16,704 bases of DNA from Sphaerosporella brunnea (GCA_008704415.1 VXIS01000565.1:1-16704), one strand, 5' to 3'; shown: positions 8,361 through 15,691, numbered from the stretch's first letter. Notes: generated by a model not told the origin, from the letters alone. Numbers and translations are program-made.

Positions 8361-8757
8361 GGTCTCGGGAGGGTGTTGACGACAAGGTACCCTCCCGAGA
8401 CCCCCAATCAACCCAGCCCCTCATGGTCTCGGGAGGGTGTTGAAGACAAGGTACCCTCCCGAGACCCCCAATCAACCCAGCCCCTCATGGTCTCGGGAGG
8501 GTGTTGAAGACAAGGTACCCTCCCGAGACCCCCAATCAACCCAGCCCCTCATGGTCTCGGGAGGGTATTGAAGACAAGGTACCCTCCCGAGACCCCCAAT
8601 CAACCCAGCCCCTCATGGTCTCGGGAGGGTGTTGAAGACAAGGTACCCTCCCGGGACCCCCAATCAACCCAGCCCCTCATGGTCTCGGGAGGGTGTTGAC
8701 GACAAGGAACCCTCCTGGGACCCCCAATCAACCCGCCAAGCACGGTCCCGGGAGGGT
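8342..8757. repeat. 64-bp hairpin minisatellite, six units plus a stub
   Basis: AATCAACCCAGCCCCTCATG recurs at 8342, 8406, 8470, 8534, 8598 and 8662, exactly every 64 bases; a diverged stub starts at 8726. Each unit contains a 14-bp stem, GGTCTCGGGAGGGT with its reverse complement ACCCTCCCGAGACC, around a 14-nt loop (first at 8361-8402). Stems in units 1-4 are perfect; units 5 and 6 have one or two changes. One more unit sits in copy 2 at 9065-9128. The unit is not a multiple of three, so no frame is kept. Confidence 0.97.
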
Positions 8758-8768
8758 TGACATCCCAA

Positions 8769-9199
8769 CTAGCGTTCTACGCATTGCAACCTGGGTAAGT
8801 CACAACGCCTCGTCCTATCGATTTCTACCTCTAAATGCACAATCACTGACAGCAAAATTTCAGCATAAGGCCCCTCCTTCCTCGCGATGTCCTCCATGGC
8901 ACCCAATTCGGCTGAGCCTACCGTATGCTTCTCGCCTCCACTCCGCATCGCTTGCATTACTGACATTACTTGTGTTTTTTTCGGCTAGTCTTAGCTTCCA
9001 CACAGACGAATACACCCCCCGCCTTCTCCTCCCGGGCCATGAGTGGTAGGCTCAACCAACACGAATCAACCCAGCCCCTCATGGCCTCGGGAGGGGGTTG
9101 ACGACAAGGAACCCTCCCGGGACCCCCAATCAACCCGCCAAGCATGGTCCCGGAGGGAATACCGCCCCCTTCCGGGCAATCTACCCCATTTAGAGCCAT
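8769..9199 (-). CDS. Minus-strand frames, copy 2 (hypothetical, uncertain)
   Basis: From ATG 9199 a 77-codon frame reads CPEGGGIPSGTMLGG, then EAMRGWVDSCWLSLPLMARE, and ends with TAA at 8966. A second frame starting at ATG 8966 overlaps its end and reads MEDIARKEGPYAEILLSVIV to a stop at 8769. The module (E/G)AM-x-G ... C ... LP-x-MA also appears in the frames at 9254-9466 and 9457-9729, which suggests a repeated protein or an RNA/DNA structure read as protein. The plus-strand intron signals in the same DNA argue the other way. Function unknown. Confidence 0.25.
8795..8994 (+). other. Two candidate spliceosomal introns, copy 2
   Basis: Intron 1 (8795-8863, 69 nt) has GTAAGT, CACTGAC and TTTCAG. 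Intron 2 (8933-8994, 62 nt) has GTATGC, ACTGAC and TTAG. Donors, branch sites and an acceptor YAG are conserved with copy 1, although lengths differ by 30 and 10 nt. The intervening exon begins translation-like at ATGTCCTCCATGG (8887), but only about 27 codons remain open after splicing. Confidence 0.45.
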
Positions 9200-9701
9200 C
9201 CTAGTTCCACGGTCTACGAAGAAGTAGTTCTGTGTGACCCTTTTCCGCCTGAGTCACCTCCGACGACCTCTCCTTGGGAATGTTCTTCTTGGCGGCAGGG
9301 CGGGGTATTCCACTCCCTGCCGCGCCATGGTTGGAAGGTTATAAAGACAACCATCACATTGCCCAACTATGGCCCCGGCAGGCATATTACTTCCTGCCGG
9401 GCAAGAAGAACAAAGGCTTCCCGACAGAGTGGTTGTAGAAGGGAAAAAAAAACCTTCTACAACCACTCTCTCTCTTCCTGACGCAGGGTGGGGTATTCCA
9501 CTCCCTGCTGCGCCATGATTGGAAGGTTGTCAAAACAATCATTACATTGCCCAATCATGGCCCCGGCAGGCATACCACTCCCTGCCGGGCAAGAAGCTGA
9601 GGGGCTTCCCAAAGGAAAGGTCTCGGAGGTGTTCGTCAAGGCTACTTCTTCGTAGACCACAAGATCTGTGGGACTAGGTAGAATAGCTCTAAATGGGGTA
9701 G
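9181..9701. repeat. 521-bp foldback element with nested hairpins
   Basis: Outer arms: CTACCCCATTTAGAGC (9181-9196) is exactly inverted at 9686-9701. Inner arms: GGTCTACGAAGAAGTAG (9211-9227) is exactly inverted at 9642-9658. At the centre AGAGTGGTTGTAGAAGG (9426-9442) pairs with 9453-9469 around a G and nine A. Between arm and centre on each side lies one direct copy of a ~115-bp module (9292-9409 and 9481-9596) made of three hairpins in a row. The structure resembles a miniature foldback or MITE. No target-site duplication is evident and there is no transposase. Confidence 0.85.
9254..9466 (-). CDS. Open frame across foldback module, uncertain
   Basis: Starting with GTG inside the central hairpin, 70 codons end in TGA at 9254. 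It repeats the pattern of the frame at 9457-9729: SCPAGSNMPAGAIVGQC, then LYNLPTMARQGVEYPAL. It lacks an ATG at the start and is in a different frame from its neighbour, with the neighbour's stop inside the central hairpin. It is either a frame-shifted continuation of the upstream gene or simply the second module copy read through. Confidence 0.2.
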   Translation of the reverse strand: MVVEGFFFPSTTTLSGSLCSSCPAGSNMPAGAIVGQCDGCLYNLPTMARQGVEYPALPPRRTFPRRGRRR

Positions 9702-9729
9702 AAACATCGGATGTATCTTTGATCTCCAT
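9457..9729 (-). CDS. Hypothetical protein, 90 aa
   Basis: The ATG at 9729 starts a frame ending in TAG inside the central hairpin. The N-terminal half has normal protein composition (MEIKDTSDVSTPFRAILPSP, then TDLVVYEEVALTNTSETF). The C-terminal half carries the module CPAGSGMPAGAMIGQCNDCF ... LPIMAQQGVEYPTL, with three cysteines. Upstream on the minus strand is a CT-rich tract and then a CA-rich leader, as before many fungal genes, though an earlier upstream ATG near 9781 lies in another frame. Against it: the same DNA forms long inverted repeats, and the plus strand also has a short protein-like frame (GLPKGKVSEVFVKATSS). Family not recognised. Confidence 0.35.
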   Translation of the reverse strand: MEIKDTSDVSTPFRAILPSPTDLVVYEEVALTNTSETFPLGSPSASCPAGSGMPAGAMIGQCNDCFDNLPIMAQQGVEYPTLRQEEREWL

Positions 9730-9900
9730 GTGCGGGCCTCCCGAGCAATGAAAGTCGATAGGAGGACATGGAGGAGGTCATGGAGGCGGGATGTGTGGCA
9801 CGATATGATGTGGGATGGGTATTGTATTGTGGTATTGGATGTCTGTGTCAGAGGTAGAGAGGAAAGAAAGCGATAGTTCTCTAAGTACAGGAAATTTTCA
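9730..9900 (-). promoter_or_regulatory. Likely minus-strand promoter or leader
   Basis: Read on the minus strand, TTTCTTTCCTCTCTACC (about 9855-9871) is followed by CAATACCACAATACAATACC and a C-rich leader with two upstream ATGs. A CT stretch followed by CAAT- or CA-rich sequence is common at fungal start sites. It would serve the frame starting at 9729. Confidence 0.3.
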
Positions 9901-10856
9901 CGTTTGTAATGCTGTCGGTCGATGCCATTTGCGTTCCAGTTATTGGTCCGAAGATTCCTGAAATATTATGTGACGCAACATGAGTAAAAACGCGAATTTC
10001 TAACACTCTGTGTTTAAACAAGCGTTTAAAGGGAATCCAAATACGAAGAACTGCGTCTCATGGTCCCTCCCATTCGCCCAGTCCAAGATGGAGATACGCT
10101 ATAGAGACCTACATGATTCCTATCGCAAGACAATGATCTAGTCGAGCGAAAATGCCATCCAACAAGTCATAGTGCTGATGCAAACGACTGTGTCACGGCC
10201 CAAAGCTGCAAGGACTCCGGAAGAACTGGGAACCTTGATCGGTGCCAGACTAGTGGATTCAAACTGCTGATTGAGAACGCTCTGTTTGTCAAGAACATAT
10301 ATATTATTCTCATGCCAAAAATGCCATATGTGCAGCGATCTTGTCAGCTAGAGCATCGCAATCGTTCGGCAGCACTGCTACTGCAGTCCAGTCCCGTTGC
10401 CTTCGCTCAAATGTAATCGGCATAGACGACACCGGAGGCGGTGGGGCTTGCAGGAGCGGGAACTCGACTGCGGGCATGGTTTGTGAACCGAGTGCCTTGC
10501 TGTGACCTTCAGCAACCTCTCCAGCATCTCTACAACAGTTGATGGTAGGTTTTCAGGTCCGTTCCGACCACACCATCAGTTTTCAGTCACCTCTTGAACG
10601 TCCTCCTCTCCAAGACCTTCACCTGCGGTTCGCAACGCGAGAACGGTGTCTACAACTTATTCCCCTACGCCCAATCCCGCGCTGGGTATATACAGCGCGA
10701 GAAAGCTGTCCCTACGACAATGACGATCCTCAATTTGCGCTTGATGCCGCACACGACCGCAAGTTACCGCGCGATGGGAATGCATCCTACGCCCTTCAGT
10801 CTCTGCACGACTGGAAGCGAGGACAATGTGGGTGACCACAAGAATGATCGCTACTC
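9901..10856. other. Long stretch without a recognisable gene
   Basis: Between 9730 and 10538 no frame of 60 codons is open on either strand. From 10539 two overlapping plus frames (10539-10835, e.g. NDDPQFALDAAHDRKLPRDG, and 10594-10935) look partly protein-like and could be upstream exons of the ABC-like fragment that follows, but I cannot join them with confident splice sites. Confidence 0.4.
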
Positions 10857-11244
10857 ATGCGGTGCTCTCAATCCACTGCATTCTTCGGGGTACGCAGATC
10901 CCACGCGACGCTTCCATATCTTTCGACATCACTGATACCGCGCTGTCCAGATATCGATTCCCGAAGAGGCCGAAGATGAACTGGCACATGTCCCCGAGAA
11001 CGAGCGCGAAATCATCAAACGCCAAATCCACGGGCCAAATGTTCCCGTGACTTCCTCCTACCACCAAAAGCCCAGCAGCACTGTTGAAGATGTTCACCTG
11101 GTGCAAGTACGATCCCAGCTACTACTATGGGCGTCGACGTCTCTGGTTAACAATATAGGTGTACAGAAACACAAACCGGCGGGAGGGGGGGGGGGACACA
11201 GCATGCACACGAAGCGCACCGCCACATTAACACTACCCCGTTAA
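10857..11244 (+). CDS. Fragment resembling N-terminus of an ABC-B (MDR/Ste6-type) transporter
   Basis: Exon 1 10857-10889 starts at an ATG. The intron 10890-10950 (61 nt) has GTACGC, a CACTGAT branch-type site and CCAG. Exon 2 10951-11244 stays in phase, giving 108 residues. Residues 12-37 contain EEAEDELAHVPENER and EIIKRQIHGPNVPVT. This fits, from memory of the family, the segment LP-x-x-E-x-x-I-(I/L)-K-R-Q ... P-x-V-x-V that precedes the first membrane domain of fungal full-length ABC-B exporters. Those proteins are about 1,300 residues. Here similarity stops after about 26 residues; no membrane span, Walker or signature motif follows. It is therefore at best a truncated relic. The N-terminal exon and the tail may be artefacts. 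Confidence 0.35.
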
Positions 11245-11466
11245 TGCTAGGCTCCCATGCTGGTCGAGTGTCCGCTTTCCCTCGCCTCCGCGGAATAACT
11301 ACCGAAAATCCTCGCCAATAGATGCCGGGAGGGGAGGCGGTGTGGATGGAAACACGTGGACAACGATGGATATGTGAGGTTGTGATTGCTTGGGCTTGCA
11401 CTGTCCCGTCGGAACCGGCTAGAATCCCGCATTCTCTCGGAAAAAATCCTCGGCTGGGGGGTCACC
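11245..11466. other. Intergenic
   Basis: No gene is seen. A G11 run lies just upstream at 11185-11195. A minus frame (11247-11567) is open but shows no recognisable features. Confidence 0.35.
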
Positions 11467-11670
11467 ATGGTGGTTACTCGGTGCCGGGAATCCCAGAATA
11501 GGGATTCTGGCGACGCCGGCGTGTACCTCGCCGGGGTAAAACTGCAGCCTTCTGGACCTCGAAGCACACCATCGTGTCAATACTGTCGATGCAAAAAGTG
11601 GGTACTTTGCCCATCCGCGGGCCACACAGCAATCACACTGGAAGAGCACGAATATCATTTTGCTAGATGA
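11467..11670 (+). CDS. Small Cys/His-containing open frame, uncertain
   Basis: GTCACCATGG gives the ATG a strong eukaryotic start context. The 67-residue product has a cluster C-x2-C-x-C-x5-C-x4-H followed by LEEHEYHFAR near the end, loosely like a metal-binding knuckle but matching no family I know. Its stop overlaps the ATG of the next frame (ATGA at 11667-11670). TTGACCGCTCTTTCAG at about 11674-11689 could be a branch site and acceptor, so the end of the gene may be spliced differently. Confidence 0.2.
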   Translation: MVVTRCRESQNRDSGDAGVYLAGVKLQPSGPRSTPSCQYCRCKKWVLCPSAGHTAITLEEHEYHFAR

Positions 11671-12050
11671 GATTGTTGACCGCTCTTTCAGGGTTTCCCA
11701 AAGTGATGAGAGTCGAAGATTCGCTGGAGGAGCTCAACGACGCAAATTGGAACCAGGTTTATGATGTTTATCATTTGTCGTTTTATTGTGGTGGAACTAC
11801 GATTAAAACTCTGGTACTTCTTCACACTCTCTTGTTGCTCTCCTTCGTAACTGTACACTTTACAACTGCTTGTGCTAGTGCATTGCATGCCTATTTGTAT
11901 CGAAATTTGTCAATCGACAACCCGCAAAAAGCGCCCCACAGTGCATACGCGAAAGCCTCTCTTCTTAATTTTTCTGAGAGGTTTGCGAGTCGTCTGTTTG
12001 TGCTCACGACTCATAAAGTCTTGCACTATTTACATCATAAATTTTCATAA
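11667..12050 (+). CDS. Uncertain open frame with one hydrophobic segment
   Basis: The frame has 127 codons from the ATG at 11667. The segment MRVEDSLEELNDANWNQVYD looks like protein. It is followed by a hydrophobic run (TLVLLHTLLLLSFVTVHF) long enough to span a membrane. The rest is AT-rich, His- and Ser-rich and less convincing. A possible acceptor TTTCAG at 11684-11689 suggests the first residues may be intronic. Family not recognised. Confidence 0.2.
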   Translation: MRLLTALSGFPKVMRVEDSLEELNDANWNQVYDVYHLSFYCGGTTIKTLVLLHTLLLLSFVTVHFTTACASALHAYLYRNLSIDNPQKAPHSAYAKASLLNFSERFASRLFVLTTHKVLHYLHHKFS

Positions 12051-12317
12051 AGCCGCTGAAGGCGGGCATGGACATGTAATAACCGAGTGAGACCTAGTGA
12101 AGCCGCAGCCCGCCTCCGCTTGGCCGCATCTCCGCCATCTTGAAAACATGTACAACGCCATCACATATTGCAACTGGCAAGACCAGCTTGGCTACCGGCT
12201 ACCTATGCTATATATTAAACAGTAATGGTTACTGCTAGATAGCACGCCCCAAGCAGTGCGCATCGGTATGCGGGCATGTGTGTGAGGTTGAGAAGTCACT
12301 GCGACGAGTGATGGCCG
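12051..12317. promoter_or_regulatory. Intergenic with TATA box
   Basis: No open frame of note. TATATATTAA lies at about 12209-12218, roughly 100 bases upstream of the ATG at 12318, a reasonable distance for a fungal core promoter. Confidence 0.3.
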
Positions 12318-12582
12318 ATGGCCGCCGGGTACTTTTTACGTCCAAGGACATCCCGTCTGAGACAACTCCTGACAGCTGGCAGGTATTTGCGCGCCTTCAA
12401 TCGCCATCCTTTCTTTGACACACTTCACACACTTGACGCATTTCAGCCCCATCGATTTACCACCTGTTCATGATGATCAATCAACAACGACCGCTACCCT
12501 GAATGTGGTGCCTTCAAAGGTTTACAACCAGCTCCCAGGAGGAGCAGAAGGTACCCACTGTCAGAAACCAATTGGGCGATGA
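12318..12582 (+). CDS. Small spliced hypothetical gene, 66 aa
   Basis: Exon 1 (12318-12382) starts with ATGGCCGCC. The intron (12383-12446, 64 nt) has GTATTT, CTTGAC and TTTCAG, close to the fungal consensus. Exon 2 (12447-12582) ends in TGA. The joined frame reads MAAGYFLRPRTSRLRQLL at the start and, after the junction, PIDLPPVHDDQSTTTATLNV and VYNQLPGGAEGTHC. Exon 2 is open only in this phase over its length, and splicing keeps the frame, which supports the model. An ATG five bases upstream in another frame is less useful because its frame stops soon after the intron. No domain recognised. A TATA box lies about 100 bases upstream. Confidence 0.4.
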
Positions 12583-12607
12583 TTTCCAGCCCGACAGGCC
12601 AACACCG

Positions 12608-12615
12608 TGACGTCA
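12608..12615. promoter_or_regulatory. CRE-type palindrome TGACGTCA
   Basis: This is the full 8-bp palindrome bound by ATF/CREB-type bZIP factors in fungi. Which gene it would serve is unclear; a single 8-mer can occur by chance. Confidence 0.25.
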
Positions 12616-12994
12616 TCGGACATTACCAATTCCTGGCGTTACTCTGTGTTGGACGCTGAAATATGGTTTCGGTATGTACAAATGACTACCGAGCCCCGAG
12701 TTGTTGTTCAGGGCTCATAAAATATTCAGTGGGAATGAGTCATACCGACTGACTGTTGCGGCTTGAAACTCAAGCGCTGTACACTGCGGCGCGCGCGAAA
12801 AGGAAAGGAAGGATCCGAAGCCAATGGCGTCGACAAGCAGAGAAGCAGTCAAAGATCCCGTTCTGTTGGGGTTTACAGAATCTCCCACCAGATATGGCGC
12901 CAAAAAGGCAGACAGACCTATTACGGCGACGTTGTCGGGGACGGGGTCAGACGACCAATCCTGCAGTTCTTCCAGATCCAGAGTCCCCTAAATT

Positions 12995-13646
12995 TAGATT
13001 GGGACTACAATGTCCGCGCCTGGATACGTCTTCTATGCTATGGCATTTACAAATATATGGACGCGAGACTCCCCCAGAAACGCCAATCCTTTTGGGCTTG
13101 CTTTAGGAGCCATATTCAAAACGAACAAGCCCTTGATGCTCGCAAGATCGGTCTAGCCCCCGGTGGGATACGAGATGGAAGTAGGCGCCCACTTACGGAT
13201 GACCCTAAAATGAGGCAACAGAATTTTTCAGGTATGTGTCCAATCTGTTCAATTGCGTCTTCAGTGCCCAAAGGATTGATCACGACACAGGAGTACAAGG
13301 TGGTAAATGTCTCAATGTAGATTGGGACTGCAATGCTCCGCGCCTGCATATCTCGCCATGCTAAAATATTGAAAACGCTACGAACGCCTTCTGGCGAGGA
13401 CTCGACCATTGGACTCAGGCCATCTGGGCTGGCTTAGGATCTGTTTTCGAGAAACCCACGGCGATCGCAAGACCAGTCTAGCCCGCAGTGGGACACGATA
13501 TGGAAGTAATCTCCCACCTACAGCCGCCGTGTGGTTGAGCCAAGAAGGAGGCAATAGATGTTCCCAGTATGTGTCCAATCACTTCTGCGTCTTTTTCCGC
13601 CCGGAAAGGGTTAATCAAAACACAGGCGTACAAGGTGGTAAATGTG
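12995..13646. repeat. Diverged tandem duplication, about 325-bp unit
   Basis: Copy 1 (12995-13310) and copy 2 (13318-13646) share TAGATTGGGACT, GTCCGCGCCTG/CTCCGCGCCTG, GATCGGTCTAGCCC/GACCAGTCTAGCCC, GTATGTGTCCAATC and GTACAAGGTGGTAAATGT, in the same order with small indels. On the minus strand one stretch keeps the same frame in both: TFTTLYSCVVINP and TFTTLYACVLINP, each followed by IGHI. On the plus strand copy 1 lies in a 185-codon frame (12763-13320) that copy 2 does not preserve. Confidence 0.85.
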
Positions 13647-13667
13647 CTGGACGTCCGCGGCCCTTGC

Positions 13668-13767
13668 GGCAGCCAAGAAAGAAGACAAGAATAAGAATGC
13701 ACAGGTTGCCGAGGGCAGGCAGCCAAGAAAGACGACAAGAACAAGAATGCACAGGTTGCCGAGGGCA
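13668..13767. repeat. 50-bp tandem doublet
   Basis: Two adjacent 50-bp units starting GGCAGCCAAGAAAG (13668 and 13718) differ at only two positions (an A/C and a T/C). The unit is not a multiple of three. It directly follows the 325-bp duplication. Confidence 0.97.
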
Positions 13768-14670
13768 GCCAGCTGGGAGTATGATGTCAACCTCAAAGCT
13801 CAAGGTCTGGGGCGCAAAATATCCGTCCGAGCGCTCAACACGGCCACAGCCAGGCCTTCGGAGGACAGCTGCGGTCATATATTATCCTCTCCAGTCTGAG
13901 TTTTGTATATCCGGTATTTCGCTGGTTTGCGACAGTTCCCTGTACAGCACCCAAGTACGCTATGCAGGGAAACGGGCAAAGAAGGTTCTGGCCGTAAACG
14001 TAACAACAAGTGAAAGGGAGCATGTCTTGAGCATAGTCGTTCAAGCCCGCAACGGCACGGGCATTACCCACGCGCACGGGGTTCGAACCCGGCCTACAGG
14101 GTCTGTGTTTCCCTTACTCGCAGCCTATTGATGTTTGGCGGCAGCCAATGATGGCATGGCTGGAGGGCTGTTTTACAGTCAGGTTTTACGATTATTAGTA
14201 GAAGTAGAACAATTCGAATGGATGTACAGACATCAATTTTCCGCTCCGCCGATCAATAATATCTACGTCACTACGATTCGTCGCTGCCTCAAATGGACTT
14301 CAATCCCTGTGGCGATTTTTGCGGTGTCGATGAAGACGCTTCAATCAGATGCCTGGGGCACGAACTTATAAACATCACCACCGATCCTGGACACCGCCAG
14401 CATCATAATTGTCATATGCGTGGCAATAGCCTCCTCCTCCTCCTCCCCAGTAGACTCTCAACCTTTCCCTCTGTTGGTTTGTATCCTGTGATTTTTGATT
14501 TTTTGTTGCGTATAATGCGGAACATCAATGGGTACGTACAATGGGCGATGGTATACTGAGCTCATCTAACCAACGCAGCATCCGTAATTGACAAGCTGTG
14601 CACTCTTCGCAATGAATACCATGACTGGGAAATAAGTGCGGAGTTTTCTGGCATCCAACGTGGAAAAAGA
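13768..14670. other. No recognisable gene
   Basis: Frames on both strands (e.g. plus 13409-14131, minus 13835-14077) are open but show nothing recognisable. A CTC microsatellite lies at 14431-14446. A GGTTCGAACCC box at about 14083 resembles a pol III B box, but no tRNA can be folded around it. Confidence 0.4.
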
Positions 14671-14704
14671 TGTTAAAAAATCCGAAAAAACCCGGATCTT
14701 TGCC

Positions 14705-14800
14705 CTACGTGTCCTCAGTATCCCCGCTATGTTGGGCAAATACTGACAACGAGCATGCTCTACCATTGAGCTACATACACTTGTGATGTTCAAAGCCGGT
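14705..14800 (-). other. tRNA-like A-box region, probably not a functional tRNA
   Basis: The minus strand contains TAGCTCAATGGTAGAGCA (about 14753-14774), an excellent match to a tRNA D-arm and pol III A box. No TTCGA-type T-arm follows and the acceptor ends do not pair. Instead there is a 7-bp stem TCAGTAT/ATACTGA (14715-14721 with 14740-14746) enclosing CCCC/GGG. Short T runs follow on the minus strand near 14670-14690. It may be a tRNA-derived relic. Confidence 0.2.
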
Positions 14801-14919
14801 ATAACTGACACATGAACCCGCTCTACCCCGTGCCCGGTCCTGACGTAGTGTTTTATCAGCACAACCGCATCTGCAGTTCTTGTGACATCATTCACTCACG
14901 ATGCTGGTGGGACTAGAAA

Positions 14920-15238
14920 TATAAGAACCTATACTCTTCTTCCTAGCTGGTGATATCGCACCGTTTTTCTTAGTCTGCGCATTAAAGTACAGATAGCGAA
15001 GTCGTGAGGTAGCGAAAGATAAGATCGAACCTAACATTGGTGGGAGCGTCGCGTATCACATTCCGTGACTGTAACTCAAACTCCAGATCTCCGAAGTGGT
15101 GCTATCGTGGTAACCCCAATGCCAGACGTTCCAGGTGATGTCACTGAGTTCACTCAGCAGCAGCAACAGTTGTTTGAGGCAGAAAAATACAAGAAACCAC
15201 TTTTTTTCCGGTCTGTCAGTACTTCTCCCATTTGGTGA
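14920..15238 (+). mobile_element. Possible LTR 3' end, primer-binding site and gag start (truncated)
   Basis: TATAAG at 14920 is followed about 110 bases later by an LTR-like end CTAACA (15031-15036) and, one base on, TGGTGGGAGCG (15038-15048), which begins with the TGG expected of a primer-binding site for a tRNA ending in CCA. A frame open from 15035 contains an ATG at 15119 reading MPDVPGDVTEFTQQQQQLFE then AEKYKK, and stops at 15236-15238. This order suggests the 5' end of an LTR retrotransposon. No capsid, protease or polymerase motif follows, and the left LTR boundary is unclear (TGTTA at 14671 is one candidate). If real, it is a short relic. Confidence 0.3.
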
Positions 15239-15564
15239 TCGTCGCTGCCAGTACTTTTTTCTCTGTGGTCGTGTTTTGTTGCGCAGCGGTTTTCTATATA
15301 GATCAGCATTTGTCTCATCCATGTCTTATCTCAACAATGTACTATCACACCAACCGGTACTTTATTTATTACCGGTTACCCTGAGATGCAGCTCATCCGC
15401 ATCGATGGCATTTGCATGAAACGTTTGGCGGAATATCGAACTAAAGGGTTTCAGGGAATTTGGACCACTTTAGGTGATCTTGAAACATACCGTGGGAAAT
15501 CCTGCTAATGAGTGTTGATGCTTTGGTAGTGCGTTCTCGGGTGAGTGTTTCAGCGTCAACCGTT
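15239..15564. other. Intergenic; 8-bp inverted repeat
   Basis: AACCGGTA (15352-15359) is inverted at 15370-15377 around a T-rich 10-nt loop. A CTATATAG box lies near 15292-15299. No convincing frame. Confidence 0.4.
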
Positions 15565-15691
15565 GAGTATTAAAGCTCTGCAACTCGATCAACTGCGGTC
15601 AACTTGCTTGTGTATCTCTGATTTCGTAGGAGAAGGATCTATATCTAGCACTCGATCACCCTCTGGCCTGCACAGATCGTCAAACTGCGAT

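Larger units (their letters stand above)
7987..9170. repeat. Diverged tandem segmental duplication
   Basis: Copy 1 starts at TGACGTCCCAATTTGCG (7987) and copy 2 at TGACATCCCAACTAGCG (8758). They align through GTAAGTCACAACGCCTCGTC, CCTCCTTCCTCGCGA, TTGCATTACTGACATTACT and CCATGAGTGG to the 64-bp hairpin repeat. Copy 1 carries six repeat units plus a stub; copy 2 (ending about 9170) carries one unit plus a stub. Copy 1 has an extra 24-bp direct duplication near 8065-8090. Identity is high but clearly below 100%, so the duplication is not recent. Confidence 0.9.

Noticed and set aside
8342..8757. CRISPR-like array
   Set aside because: The 64-bp units are directly adjacent with no variable spacers, and the setting is eukaryotic; it is a minisatellite.
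9426..9469. Programmed frameshift at the T9/A9 run in the central hairpin joining the two minus frames
   Set aside because: The upstream frame meets its stop codon in the hairpin arm before reaching the homopolymer, so slippage there could not bypass it.
12763..13320. Plus-strand frame of 185 codons
   Set aside because: It lacks an ATG near the start, its second repeat copy does not keep the frame, and no motif was recognised. Kept only as context for the duplication.
14040..14110. Possible tRNA gene around GGTTCGAACCC on either strand
   Set aside because: The T-arm stem pairs only partly, no acceptor stem forms at tRNA length, and the distance to any A-box-like sequence is too short.
13409..14131. 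Plus-strand frame of 240 codons
   Set aside because: It starts without an ATG, crosses a duplication and a 50-bp doublet that breaks frame relations, and shows no recognisable segment; competing minus frames are equally open.
14431..14446. CTC microsatellite as a splice polypyrimidine tract (ends CCCCAG)
   Set aside because: No donor or exon frame can be matched to it; a simple repeat is sufficient.
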